NCBI GenBank assembly: GCA_033964015.1
Contig: CM066912.1
Location: 9,478,015-9,542,014 of the forward strand
Source: Scolanthus callimorphus
Lineage: Eukaryota; Cnidaria; Anthozoa; Actiniaria; Edwardsiidae
DNA: 64,000 bases
Direction: 5' to 3'
This document shows positions 1 to 10,662 of this stretch, piece by piece (the stretch's first letter is position 1; each line of letters begins with the position of its first letter). Position numbers and translations under genes: made by a program. Under the pieces are notes generated by a model that saw nothing but the letters and a program-made list of their open reading frames with translations, made no database searches and was not told where the DNA came from.

Positions 1-2
1 TA

Positions 3-390
3 CTATAGACCATCATCTAAAACATGTTCTAATGTGGCCTGGATACAATTAATGGAAGGCCTGATTCCTGGATTTTCATGCATACACTCCTTGGAAAGCT
101 CATGCAATGGGATGTACTTACAAGGGAGGATTCTTAACATTGCTCCAAATGAGTATTACATCACTTTTAAATGACTGACAGTGAGTACCTCTTATCAGCT
201 CTGGTGCAATATGGAAATATTTTTTTCTGTATTTCTTTTGTTCCTCTTTGCTTAGTTTATAGTATTTAGCATCATTAGTTCTTCGACATTTCCCAAAATC
301 AATAACTATAGGGTGAAGGGTGTCCTTTCCATTATCTGTTATTATTACATTATCACCTTTAATGTCATTGTGGAGCAGGGAAATACCATG
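3..390 (-). pseudogene. Protein kinase C-lobe exon, copy A (3' part, cut off by a LINE)
   Basis: On the minus strand this stretch encodes the C-terminal half of a eukaryotic protein kinase. Visible are the catalytic loop HNDIKGDNV (HND in place of the usual HRD), the DFG motif (here DFGK), an APE-like motif IAPELI, a SDVYSFG-like helix F segment and a terminal ECMHENPGIRPS motif typical of subdomain XI, ending in a stop at 3-5. Two defects are visible. The exon is cut after its HIHG codons by a 4.35 kb LINE at 391. Between SDV and YSFG there is one extra base, so helix F and the C-terminus lie in a different frame; the second copy near 61.9 kb has the same extra base. Unlike that second copy, copy A keeps the frame just after DFG. 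The kinase subfamily is not recognised. A minute chance remains that the frame change is handled by unseen splicing. Confidence 0.75.
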
Positions 391-667
391 GACAACAACA
401 ACAACAACAAGTCTTATTTCCTCAAAAATTTACAAAAGTTTTATAATGATAGTTTGGAAAAAAGAAAGAGGGCTGGCTACCTAGAATAACTAAAGAGTTA
501 AAAGTTTTAGGCAGCCAGTTATATACATATAGATTTAATACAAATATAGGTCGGCACACGAACACATATACAAAAATGAACAAACAACAAACAAAAATAA
601 CATTTAATGCACGATTAAGGGATGAATGCTTTCCTTCACTTTAGATATAGGAGAAAGAACCAAAAAA

Positions 668-3600
668 CTAATATGTTTCGAAAAATTTATCCTTTTGTGT
701 TTTCTTAAAAATAGATAGTGATGATGATGACTTTATGTTAGCTTCAATAGTATTCCAAATTGTTGGGCCTTGAAAACGAATATTAAATTTACCATAGTTG
801 GTTCTCGCATAGGGAAGATAATAAGACTGTTTTGCTGAAAGCCTGGTATTGTAATTATGGACACTTGATACTCTAGTAAAAAAGGAATGAAATGTTGTAG
901 GCAGAAGATGGTTATAAAATTTGTACATAAAAATAGAAATATGAAATTTAACAAGGTCAAAAAACTTAATTACCCGAAGAGATTTGAACAAAGGACTTGA
1001 ATGCCTATCAAACGGAGAAAAAGTGATAATACGCATGGCTTTCTTTTGGAGTATAAATACTGGTTTAAGAGTTGTATCATATGTGTTTCCCCAAATGATA
1101 ATGCCATAAGTCAAGAAAGGATAGATTAAAGCGTAATATAATTTCACCAAAATACTTAAGTCAACAAAATGTCTTAACTTGCATAAAATCCCAATGCTTC
1201 TTCTTATTTTTTTACCTATAAATTCTACTTGTTTTTTCCAATTTAGGTGTGAGTCAATTAAAATGCCAAGGTACTTAATACAATATTCTCTTTTCAATTG
1301 CTTATTAGACAATAATAGATTAAAAGTAGAATCTTGTAATTTCTTTTGTGGTGGATGAAATAATACAAAGTTTGATTTCTCAATATTTAAAGAAAGTTTG
1401 TTAGCACATAGCCAAGTATGAATATTAATTAACTCAACATTTATGTTATTTTGAAGTAACTGGAGATTTTTATGCTCACAAAATAAATTTGCATCATCTG
1501 CAAATAAATGAAAATCAAACATTTTTGAGGAGTGATGAAAATCATTAATGTACAATAGAAACAATAGAGGGCCGAGGACAGATCCCTGTAGAATTCCACA
1601 TGACGTAGGACACCTTTCTGACGTTACATTATTTACTACAACAACTTGTTGTCGGTTATCAAGATATGATTTGAACCAATCATTTGCAGTTCCTCTTACA
1701 CCATAATGTTCTAACTTCTTTAACAATATTTTATGATTCACAGTATCAAATGCCTTACTAAAGTCAAGAAAAATTCCACAAGAATGTCTACGGTCCTCTA
1801 TTGATTTCTGTATTTTGTCGACTATAGATAATATAGCATGGTCAGTGTTATGTTTAGACCTAAATCCAAATTGCTTGTCAAATAAAGTTCCATGAATCTC
1901 CAAAAAATTAATTAATCTATTATACATGAGTTTCTCAAGCAATTTGTGAAAGACAGAAAGTAATGAGATAGGACGATAATTGGACAAACAAGTTTGGGAG
2001 CCTTTCTTGAAAACAGGTATGACATTAGCTAACTTTAGATCATTTGGTACAATGCCAGATGAAAATGAGGTATTATATAAAATCTCTAATGGTTTAGATA
2101 AAACTGATTTTAACAGTTTAAGGACATCTACCGATATACTGAAGGGCCCTGTTGCTTTTCCTGATTTTAATTGGAGATCTCATCTTCATTTCATGAGAGG
2201 TAGTTGAAAAAATAAAGAAACTACTACAAGGACGATCACGTAAATATGCCATGGGGGAGCTTTGTACTGTCGGGATTGCTTTAGCTAAGTCTTTACCTAT
2301 GCTAGAAAAATATGAGTTGAAGGTATTTGCAACTTCAACTGGTTCAGCAATATCATGATCATTAACTCTAAGTTTAATTTGTTTTGTGCTAGTCTGAGGT
2401 TTAAAATTTACTATTTGTTTAATTCCCTTCCATATTTTTTTACTATCACTAACATTTTCAAAAAATAATTATTGTAATATTCTTTCTTTGAGATTTTCAG
2501 GAGATGATTTAGCTTATTCCTATATAACTTAAATTTTGTGTGACTATATATAGATTTAGTCTTAATAAATTTCTTGTATAAATTATTTTTGATATAGATT
2601 GATTTCCTCATAGCAGGAGTAATCCAAGGCTTTGAAAGAAAATTACGCTCCTTTGTAGAAAGTTGCTTAACAGGAATATGCTTATCAATAATAACAGAAA
2701 TCGTATTATAGAAGGAGCTAAACATGGTGGAGGGATTATGATCTGAAAATACAGTTTGCCAGTTAATTGATTGAAATTCACTTAGCATATACTGTGGGTT
2801 AAACTTTGAATAGTCCCTTTTATACAACTTGACATTATTTGGTAGAGATGAAAATTTGTCAAAAATGAGAAAATTTGGCAGATGGTCTGTGATATCATAA
2901 ATTATATTACCACTGATTGTGAAGTGCTCTAATGAATTGAAAAATATGTTGTCGATAAGTGTTGCAGAATGATCTGTTACTCTTGTTGGCTGCAAAATCT
3001 GAGGCTGAAAGCAAAATGAACTAATGCTATTTAAAAAATCATCAGTTGGTTGATGATTTTCAACCTTGAGGAGGTCGAGGTTAAAATCACCTAAAATTGC
3101 ACAATACTTATTCCCTCGGTCAATTCTCTCTGCAGTAGAGCTCAAATATTCCAGAAAATTTTCCAAATTTCCATTTGGATGCCTATATATAATACCACAG
3201 AGAATATTTGAGCTATAGCTGTTTTGTATTTCAATCCAAAGAGCCTCATAATCAGCAGTTGTCGATGAAAGTTCAGATAGAACAGTAAAATGTAAACCGT
3301 TTTTGACATAGAAGCCAACACCCCCAGCATTAGAGAGAGTAGGCTGCGAAAAGAAACTATATCCAGGCAACTCTATATTGTTTAAAGGCTGTTCACCAAC
3401 CTTAATTTTGGTTTCAGTCAAACCAATGACTGAAAAAGGAAAATATAACTCAGATAACATGGTAGACAAGTCCTCAAAATTAGCTGATAAACTTCTAACA
3501 TTAGAATTTAGGATGGAAAATGCATGACTACTTGAAAAGCACTCAGAAATATCAGAATTACCATGAAAGTCGTGAAGAGTATAGTAGCTAAAATTACTGT

Positions 3601-3775
3601 CTGTTGGCATATTCAAATCAGCATCTAAATTAGTCAAATGGCACACATTGTCAACATAGCTGATGCTTAGCGATGGTAAAGCAGAGTATTCATGGAGTCG
3701 TTCTCTATCAGAGGAACAAACAATGCCATCAGGGCATTTAGGACAGTTACTCACAGACGTATCCTCGTGTTCCAT
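668..3775 (-). pseudogene. LINE ORF2: APE endonuclease and reverse transcriptase, frameshifted
   Basis: The frame opens at ATG 3775. It encodes an apurinic-type endonuclease with the expected motifs in order: LNSNVRSL, GLTETKI, GDFNLDLL and ITDHLP. A reverse transcriptase then follows, with NYRPISLLS, FLDFSKAFDTVNHKIL, GILQGSVLGPLLFLLYIND and the catalytic FADD, down to a stop near 668. The frames are not continuous. One base is lost in an A/T run near 2460, the frame changes again near 2165, and again near 1983 just before NYRPIS. Between these points the expected linker residues (for example VIPVFKKG) are readable in other frames. The order of domains and the FADD active site place it in the CR1/L2/Jockey group. 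Non-functional in this copy unless the frame changes are sequence errors. Confidence 0.85.
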
Positions 3776-3784
3776 TCCATTTCC

Positions 3785-4609
3785 TTACACTTCCTCAGTA
3801 TCAACCACACATGCGGAACCAGAACCATGTTGGTTGCCATGTTGATTCTTGATTTTTTTCACAAGATCATCCAGGCAGCTAATCAACATGGCTGGAGACT
3901 GCTCTGTTGCTCTCATGAAGACCCTCCCATTTGTGGTCCAAATATATTTGTAGCCCAAATCTTTCTTGACTTTCAGTGCCTGGTTAAACACCTCCCGGTT
4001 CACAGCAGTGAGGCTTTCAGAAATAAACATGTTATACTCATCTGGAAATCCCAGGTCTTTTGATGTCTTACCCTTGAGTTTCATTCTTGCCTGATAAAAT
4101 GCATCTTTCGTGTCACGCTTAATGAACTTTGCAATAATAGGCAATGGACCAGTTTTCTTGCTCTTATAGGACTTCGACGGGGGAAGGCGATGGCTGACAG
4201 ATATGTCATTATCGGTAATCTCAACACCCATAATACTTCCCAATTTCTTCACAATGTAATTTGTAGATTCTTCAGGGTACTCAGGTACACCCCGTATTTC
4301 AACACACTCCCTCCGCGTGTACTGCTCGAGGTCGTTGTTCGCCTTCGTCACAGACCTGACCGAAGTTTCCAGGCTTCCCAGAGCTTTCTTCAAAATGATG
4401 TTCTCATTTCTTAATTTCATATTTTCGCCCTCGCACACAGTGATTTTACTAAGCAAGTCATCATATTGCTTACTAGTGAAGTCTAGAAGATCCTTAGCCT
4501 CTTCTACCGATTTCTTTAACTGATCAAACGAGTTCTTGAAAGGAGCTAATTTTTGTTCCAATTTCTCCTCCAAAATGGTGGCCAGTTGTTCCTTGGTAAT
4601 AGCAGACAT
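3785..4609 (-). CDS. LINE ORF1 protein (coiled coil plus RRM-like nucleic-acid chaperone)
   Basis: An intact 274-codon reading frame; the first ATG is at 4609 and the frame is open a little further upstream only through non-ATG codons. Residues about 5-95 form a leucine- and glutamate-rich coiled coil, with charged heptads around KLEQKLAPF. Residues about 100-195 look like the Transposase_22/L1ORF1p fold: an ECVEIRGVPE strand, a SHRLPP segment, then IIAKFIKRDTKDAFY, which matches the RRM-like domain seen in L1 and in many cnidarian CR1/L2 elements. Such proteins trimerise and coat the element RNA. The stop lies 10 bases before the ORF2 ATG at 3775. It is intact while ORF2 is broken. Family assignment is by pattern recognition. 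Confidence 0.8.
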   Translation of the reverse strand: MSAITKEQLATILEEKLEQKLAPFKNSFDQLKKSVEEAKDLLDFTSKQYDDLLSKITVCEGENMKLRNENIILKKALGSLETSVRSVTKANNDLEQYTRRECVEIRGVPEYPEESTNYIVKKLGSIMGVEITDNDISVSHRLPPSKSYKSKKTGPLPIIAKFIKRDTKDAFYQARMKLKGKTSKDLGFPDEYNMFISESLTAVNREVFNQALKVKKDLGYKYIWTTNGRVFMRATEQSPAMLISCLDDLVKKIKNQHGNQHGSGSACVVDTEEV

Positions 4610-4740
4610 CCCAAAAGCGACAATAAACACTTATAGTATATCACAGACATATACAGATACAAAACTTAGACTTTTTAGGCCGAAAGGCTAGGCTATTTCG
4701 AGAGCTCGTAAGAACGCCGCCATCTTGGCCGCCGACCGCT

Positions 4741-4767
4741 GATGTGCTCTATAGCATCAGCAATTTC
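4741..4767 (-). pseudogene. Kinase exon stub on the 5' side of the LINE (helix E)
   Basis: These bases encode EIADAIEHI, the end of helix E that leads into the catalytic loop, and continue the reading of 3-390 once the LINE is removed in thought. A splice acceptor-like AG lies immediately upstream on the minus strand. Joining to the previous recognisable exon (5814-5966) by canonical GT-AG ends gives the wrong phase, a further sign of decay. Confidence 0.6.
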
Positions 4768-4789
4768 CTTATTAATAATATACACGCAA

Positions 4790-5647
4790 AAATTTCTCGA
4801 TTCTGATTGGTCGAGAGTAGTGCAATTTCAATGTAATTTCAGTGCAAAAAAATGTAATTTCAGTGCAAATTACAAATTTCTCGCTTTCTTATTGGCTTAT
4901 ACAACAATGGATTTTGCGTACGAGCCAATCAAATGCGCGCTAGCTGAATCACGCCACTCGATTCTGTTGAGCCAGCCAAGATGGAGATCGATTGCATGGA
5001 GGGAGAAAAATCGGTTTCTTTTCATGAAATTCATCTTCCGAAACTTGTGGAAAGCAAAATGTGAATTCCTTATGGATTTAAGCAAGACTTGTTTTAGTTT
5101 GGGTTCTTTGTTATGGAAGGAAATGAAGGAAAATCTTCGTTGACTGTGAATCTAGCGGGAAAAATGAAGTGCACAAGTCTACACGAAAGCACTTGATACG
5201 GAAAGATTCCCGGGGTCAAATTCCTGTAAAACTTCGTTGTTTAGCTGTTACAAGAAAGTTTACACAAGAGCTAAGACTTCATGTATGTCTTCTGTGGAAG
5301 CTATGTTTACCTGGACAATATTTTGCTTGTTTTGGTTGACCGAACACAAACAATTATTTTGGTAATATTCAAAATCAATTCAAAATCAAAACTGAAAGAA
5401 ACCTACCAGTAAATTCAGGCGCTGATATGTTATTTTACCTTGGAATCGGAAATAAATTTGATGATTGACAAAACAGAATTCCACCTGTTCCTTTTAAATG
5501 AAATTGTTGTGTCAAGTTCATTTTATTTAAGCTTGTCAAGTTAGGTTTTGTAAACTTTGCTCGTTTGTCTGGCATGCGTTCGGTGCATAATGTGGCCGCT
5601 TGAAACATGTCTTTCTCTGAAAATTTTTGCAGGTATATTATTAATAA
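4790..5647. other. Kinase intron, repeat-derived
   Basis: No coding signal is convincing. The stretch begins with short direct repeats containing GTAATTTCAGTGCAAA-like units and continues as AT-rich sequence into the hairpin element at 5648. It is present in both copies of the locus (matching 62210-63067), so it predates the duplication. Together with the hairpin it may be one non-autonomous DNA transposon, but I could not define both ends. Confidence 0.4.
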
Positions 5648-5813
5648 GTAATCATACGACTTTTCTCGTGCAATTTGAAATTAATTTGCACTTGTGAGTT
5701 TTTTAAAAAGCTCAAATTGCACTCGCCCTAACGGGCTCGTGCAATTTTGATACTTTTTGAAAAACTCACTCGTGCAAATTAATTTCAAATTGCACTCGAA
5801 GTCGTATGATTAC
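5648..5813. mobile_element. Hairpin MITE at kinase exon border
   Basis: Two arms of about 49 bases, starting GTAATCATACGACTT and ending with its reverse complement, enclose a short loop. This is a fold-back miniature element. Its outer end lies directly against kinase exon 5814-5966 and supplies the GTAATC that reads as that exon's splice donor. The same element is at 63068-63234. Confidence 0.75.
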
Positions 5814-5966
5814 CTATACAAATTCTGGCAACATGAGATTGAAGTGTCAGGATCTTCTGATGTACTGCATCACTGAGGGTTACACATTTCCCTTCAATTC
5901 CATGAAACTGGGTAACTAGAAGAAGTGGTGCACCAGTGAGACAGACTCCAAACAGCAAAGGTAGAC
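5814..5966 (-). pseudogene. Protein kinase exon (beta4-hinge-helix D), copy A
   Basis: The minus strand encodes GLPLLFGVCLTGAPLLLVTQ followed by FHGIEG, the beta4, beta5 and hinge region of a kinase N-lobe/C-lobe junction, then helix D/E residues ending in HVARIC. The acceptor AAAG at 5967-5970 and the phase-1 join to the exon at 7247-7428 (codon split G|GT) fit perfectly and restore the HPG-LPLLFGV sequence expected in kinases. The 3' border runs into the hairpin MITE. The second copy of this exon lies near 63235-63387. Confidence 0.75.
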
Positions 5967-6503
5967 CTTTGTATAAAAACATACAAAATATTAAATGCAT
6001 GTCTCTATAATTATTTGCTTTTACAAGCTTGGTTAAATATAAATAATATGTTGTCTTTACTCTCAATACTTTATATTCTCTTTCCCCTATGTAGAGTCTC
6101 TTAAGTAGGAATTGAAATTATGTGTTTTGTCGCCTGTTGAACTTTGTCGAGTTCCTTTTTTCCCTCATTCACTACTTCCTATTGTTTTATTTTCTATTCA
6201 GCATTTGAAATCCAAGTACCCAATTATTTTGATTGTTCAGCCATCTTGTATGTCTGCAATTTTACAAATTTCAGACCCCCCTACAAAATTGCTCCTAAAA
6301 ATAATTATATGCACTTATATGTATTTAGGGCACTGGAATATTTGGCCTACTGCTGCGAGTAGGAGTGTTGTCTGGTCCAATTGTTGTTTGTATTATTTTT
6401 CTGCATGCACCTATCAATATCATTAATGTTTTAATTTCCTCCTGTTGAAAAAAAGGGGGGGGGGGGGAGATTTCAAATTTGAACATGAGAAGATAAATTT
6501 CAT

Positions 6504-6876
6504 GTTATTTTTTTCCGAGAGGGCACAGTAACAAATTCTGTATTCTGATTGGTTCTTAGAGCACATGCACTGGCAATATTTTCCTATCTCTGATCTAGGT
6601 CACAGTAACCATGCTTGTTTTCATCGAAAAAATCAATTTTAGAGTTGGAAAAAAATATATGTTATTTACCGGCTGGGAGGTCTGTATAGGGAAAAACTGT
6701 GATCGAGGGCTGGAAAATGTTGACCGACGCCGGAGGCCGAGGTCAGCATTTTCCAGGCCAAGGTCACAGTTTTTGCCTATACAGACCCACCTAAAGCCGG
6801 TAAATAACTTATTTATTTTTTTCCAACTCTAAGAATGCAGAATTTGTTACCGTGCCCTCTAGGAAAAAAATAAAAT
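6504..6876. mobile_element. MITE with nested inverted repeats
   Basis: Outer arms of about 37-39 bases (AGAGGGCACAGTAACAAAT near 6518 and its reverse complement near 6843-6861) enclose inner arms 6642-6701 and 6770-6832, so the whole folds on itself. No coding capacity. Also present, at least in part, at the end of the window (63920 onward), hence older than the duplication. Confidence 0.7.
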
Positions 6877-6877
6877 A

Positions 6878-7032
6878 AGTTATTTACTGACTTTAGGTCA
6901 GTCTATATAGGGAAAATACTGTGACCTTGGCCTGGAAAATGTTGACCTCAGCCTCTGGCCTTGGTCAACATTTTCAAGCCATCTATTACAGTTTTTCCCT
7001 ATATATGGACCTTCAAGCCAGTAAATAACATA
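6878..7032. repeat. Second inverted-repeat unit related to the 6642-6832 hairpin
   Basis: Its arms begin TTATTTACTGACTTTAGG and close with the complementary sequence at 7010-7032. The interior carries the same TGGAAAATGTTGACC core as the neighbouring hairpin, so the two are diverged members of one family placed side by side. Confidence 0.55.
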
Positions 7033-7246
7033 TATATCTACAAGCGTCAATGTGTTATTCTGCTTTATTATATAAACATGGCCAATACTGTTTTTGTGAA
7101 AAAATGTTCGATTGGATGAATTTGCAGTTAGTGGGCATTATTGTAATTTTTCACGTGTGTGAATTACAATATTTCTCAGTGGCCAAAATCCTGATAAAGC
7201 ATTAAAGTTTATATAGTAAAGTTCTATATTCTTGATCTCACCATAC

Positions 7247-7428
7247 CTGGATGGTTCAGCTTATTAAGGACCGAAGCCTCCCAAACAACCTCATCTTTTG
7301 AAACATGTGGTTTAAATTGCTTTACAGCAACGACAATTCCACGGTAGTCCATCTTGATACATTCACCAAAACAGCCCCTTCCAATCATTACCTTGTCACT
7401 ACCATCCAAACTTCTTTTTTGGATTTCC
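7247..7428 (-). pseudogene. Protein kinase N-lobe exon (glycine loop, VAVK lysine)
   Basis: The minus strand encodes IGRGCFGE (glycine-rich loop), IVVAVKQF (the ATP-binding lysine in beta3) and a helix C segment WEASVLNKLNHPG with its conserved glutamate. A good polypyrimidine/TTGCAG acceptor lies at 7429-7435, and the donor is CCAG|GTATGG at 7246. Phase 1 joins it to the exon at 5814-5966. The frame is also open upstream through the acceptor into an L1-like reverse transcriptase, producing a long reading frame that joins RT and kinase; because the acceptor is intact, I read that as chance read-through. The exon itself is undamaged, but the downstream exons of this gene are broken. Confidence 0.75.
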
Positions 7429-7440
7429 CTGCAATAAAGC

Positions 7441-8846
7441 AAATTATCAAAAGCTTTTTGAAAGTCAATAAACAACGCAAGCCCGGGAATATCCTCTTTT
7501 TCAGTTACATAAAAAAGATCATTTATCAATCGAATGTTTTCCCCAATATATCTTCCTTTGATGTATCCAGTCTGATTTGGCTGTATAATTTGAGGTAAAA
7601 CTGCTTTTATTCTTTTAGCAATGGCTGCAGTTGCAATTTTATAATCTGTATTCAGTAACGTAATTGGTCTCCAGTTTTCTAGTTTCATAAGAGCTTTATT
7701 TTTCTTTGGTATAAGGGAGATAATACCTCTTCTTTGTTCTATAGACATTTTCCCACTCACGAAAGCCCAGTTAAAGCTTTCAACTAAACAATCACCAATG
7801 AGATCCCAGAAATGTTTATAAAACTCGTAGGAAAGTCCGTCAGTACCTGGGGATTTATCCTTTTGAGTGTTTTTCAGCACAGCTAAACATTCGTCAGAAG
7901 TTAACAATCCTTCACAACTTTTAGACTGACCGTCATCTAATACTTTAATACTTCCACCGCCTGTGAAAGGTTCCAGATTTTCTGCAAAATCCTCCGCGTT
8001 TAAAGTAGAAGAATATAACTCTTCGTAAAAGTTCTGTTGAGCTGACAAAATATCTTCTGCATTTTTAATAACTTTATCATCTATTTCTAATCGTTGAATG
8101 TGTTTTACATTATAATTATGTTTTTCTAAATTGAAAAAGTATCGCGAGCTTTTCTCTCCAAATTCATACCATCTCACCTTGCTTCTTATTCTACATCCTT
8201 GAGTCTTCTCTTCGAGGATGTTGTCTAACTCTTTTTATGCTTATAATATTCTGACAAATTATCTTTCGTTGGAGCCTGCTCCGTGATTCTCCTCAACTGA
8301 TTTACTTTGATTATCAAATCAAACTCTTTGTGCCTGCGCTGGTTCATTTTCCTTTTGCTAAATCGGAATACAAACGACCTAATTTCCATTTTCACCATCC
8401 CATTTAATACCACTGTCTAAATTTGAGTCATCATTATGATATTTTTCAATGAATTTGTGAATTTCTTTCCTAAGAGAATCAACGAAAGTTTCATCGCTAA
8501 GCAGCCCGTTATTAAATTTCCAAACACCTGGTCCGCGTTTGGCTGACTTCCCAAGAGATATTTCAAATGTAACAGCAGAATGGTCAGGAGACGGTGAATC
8601 TTTTATTGCGCACTCTGTTACCATATTCAATAAATCCATCGAGATAAGCCAGCAATCAATCCTGCTTTGTTGCGTGAAAGATTTGTTACGCCAAGTGAAA
8701 GAAAGGGTATCAGGATACTTTTCACGAAAAACATCCATAAGCTCAAAAGAGTTCTTAAAACCGCCTATGCTCGATGTATCGATGCCTGCAGGTGCAGTGC
8801 CGAGTATAAATTTGGAAATGCGGGCGAATGATTTGACCTCCGACTA
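7441..8846 (-). mobile_element. L1/Tx1-like LINE fragment (endonuclease C-terminus and RT N-terminus)
   Basis: Three frames in succession carry LINE ORF2 remains. At 8379-8738 the C-terminal part of an APE endonuclease is seen (FTWRNKSFTQQSRIDCWLIS, then PSPDHSAVTFE). At about 8225-8413 there is linker, and from 8177 down a reverse transcriptase N-terminus with SPGTDGLSYEFYKHFWDLIG, LIPKKNKALMKLENWRPITL and LFIDFQKAFD. The fragment stops after the first catalytic aspartate block, so the YADD box and the 3' end are missing; the 5' end of the endonuclease is missing too. No tail or target duplication is visible, so one side probably results from a deletion. It sits in the kinase intron, in the same orientation as the gene, ending only about 15-20 bases from the acceptor. 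Confidence 0.8.
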
Positions 8847-9013
8847 GCGGAGAGACCAACTCAGTCGACGGCTTTTCGTGCTTGACCCGCCAGAAAACGG
8901 ACATCAGCTTAGATAACATTTAGCCGCTCAGAGCAAATAGAAAACCTAGGAAGTTCCGCTGTATTTCATGACTTGAACACTCATCGTGACTCGAGAGCAG
9001 TTTTGTGGTTTAA

Positions 9014-10658
9014 GGTGGCTCCCGAGTATTTATTGCAGAAATAGACCTCAACTTCTAGCGTATGTTTGACCCTGAAAAAATCTTCCGATTTCCATAATTG
9101 TTGTCACAGAGCTTTAAGCAAACTCTGCACTACCAAATGGTGTAGTTCATTTGATAAATTAAGCTCGTCTGTTTGGGATATTTTAAATTTTCCAAAGGAG
9201 GTGTTTTTAGAATAATTGGTATAACTTGAAAATTTGACCGTGAATGATCTTATTACCAGCTAAAATCGCATCTATAGTAATAAGGCTTTACTCAGAGAAA
9301 TGCCCAGGTCAGCTTTTCCCATGCGATTTAAGTTGCAAACGATGTAATAATTTTCCCTCTAAAAATGTCTAATTTCGCTTCTTTTAAAGTGCCGAGCGCG
9401 GATACCAGAAAAGTAGGGAAGCTCTTCAGGATTATATCGGCTAATGTTCACTCTTAATTATATAAAAGAGAAAATAGAATCGAGTATCTACAGAAAGCGG
9501 TATTTAATAAACGAATGAGAGCAGCTTCTTGTCCAGAATGAGCTGTTGCTATAATATTCAATTCGAGCTCGAAATAACTAAATTGTTGGAATTGTTTCAT
9601 AAGTTTCTTTCGTGAGAGGTAGAGTACAACCAACTGAGAAGACTTACCAAGTTTGGGCTCGTCTTTCCAATACTGTATTGAGAAACATTATCCAAAAGGA
9701 GTCAGTGTTTCGTTGCTCCAACACAAACGCCAAGAAAACCCACATGTTATGAGCGCAGTGTTCTCGCCTCAGTGCACTTCGTTAAATTTTTCACGTGCGA
9801 CGCTTCTAGTCCCGAAGTAAGACAGGTTAATATACCGGTAGCTTTTCCGATCCCGCGGGTCGAGAAAGCGTCGCACGTGAAGAATTTAGCACCATGTGCA
9901 CTGAGACGAGAACGCTGAGTATATAAACATATGGGTTTTCTTGGCGTTGTATTGAAGCGACGAAATACTGACTCCTTTTGGATAATGTTTCTCAACATAG
10001 TATTGGAAAGAAGAGGCCAAACTTGGTAAGTCTTCTCAGTTGGTTATGCTCTACCTCTCACGAAAGAAACTTGCGAAACAATTCCAGCAATTTAGGTATT
10101 TCGAGCTCGAATTGAATATTATAGCAACAGCACATTCTGGACAAGACGTTGCTCTCATTCGTTTATTAAATATCGCTTTCTGTAGATACTCGATTCTATT
10201 TTCTCTTTTATATAATTATGAGTGAACATTAGCCGATATAATCCTGAAGAGCTCTCTTACTTTTCTGATATCCGCGCTCGGTACGCTAAACAGAAGTGGA
10301 ATAAGACATTTTTAGAGGTAAAATTATTACATCGTTTACAACTTAAATCGCATGGGAAAAGCTGACCTGGGCATTTCTCTGAGTAAACCCTTGTTACTAT
10401 GGATGCGATTTTAGCTGGTAATAAGATCATTCACGGTCGAATTTTCAAGTTATAACAATTATTCTAAAAACACCTCCTTTGGAAAATTTAAAATATCCTT
10501 AACAGACGAGCGTAATATATCAAATGAACTACACCATTTGGTAGTGCAGAGGTTGCTTAAGCTCTGTGACAACAATTATGGAAATCGGAAGATTTTTCAG
10601 GGTCAAACATACACTAGAAGTTGAGGTCTATTTCTGAAATAAATACTCGGGAGCCACC
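9014..10658. mobile_element. 1.6 kb fold-back DNA transposon with TTAA target duplication
   Basis: The sequence is a near-complete palindrome. It begins GGTGGCTCCCGAGTATTTAT and ends with the reverse complement, each end next to TTAA (9010-9013 and 10659-10662). The arms run inward for hundreds of bases to a centre near 9830-9870. TTAA duplications are made by piggyBac- and Kolobok-type transposases. No transposase gene is inside. A relative with the similar end GGTGACTC lies at 52664-54415. Confidence 0.85.
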
Positions 10659-10662
10659 TTAA

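Larger units (their letters stand above)
391..4740 (-). mobile_element. CR1/L2-like non-LTR retrotransposon (LINE) inserted in kinase exon
   Basis: The exact limits come from comparison with the empty site at 62160/62161: the flanks join there without interruption, giving a 4350-bp insert. Read on the minus strand it has an ORF1 with a coiled coil, an ORF2 with endonuclease and reverse transcriptase domains, and a 3' end in a short TTG-type microsatellite (seen as CAA repeats at 393-410 on the plus strand). Simple-repeat 3' tails and very short or absent target duplications are usual for CR1/L2-type LINEs; here at most 2 bp (GA) are duplicated. The 5' end carries a GC-rich leader before ORF1, so the element looks near full length. 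ORF2 has several frameshifts, so this copy cannot move by itself although it is young enough to be missing from the other copy of the locus. Confidence 0.9.

Noticed and set aside
6112..6426. Reading frame also seen at 63531-63782
   Set aside because: Shared only because the locus is duplicated; the two copies differ by a frame-changing base and show no motif.
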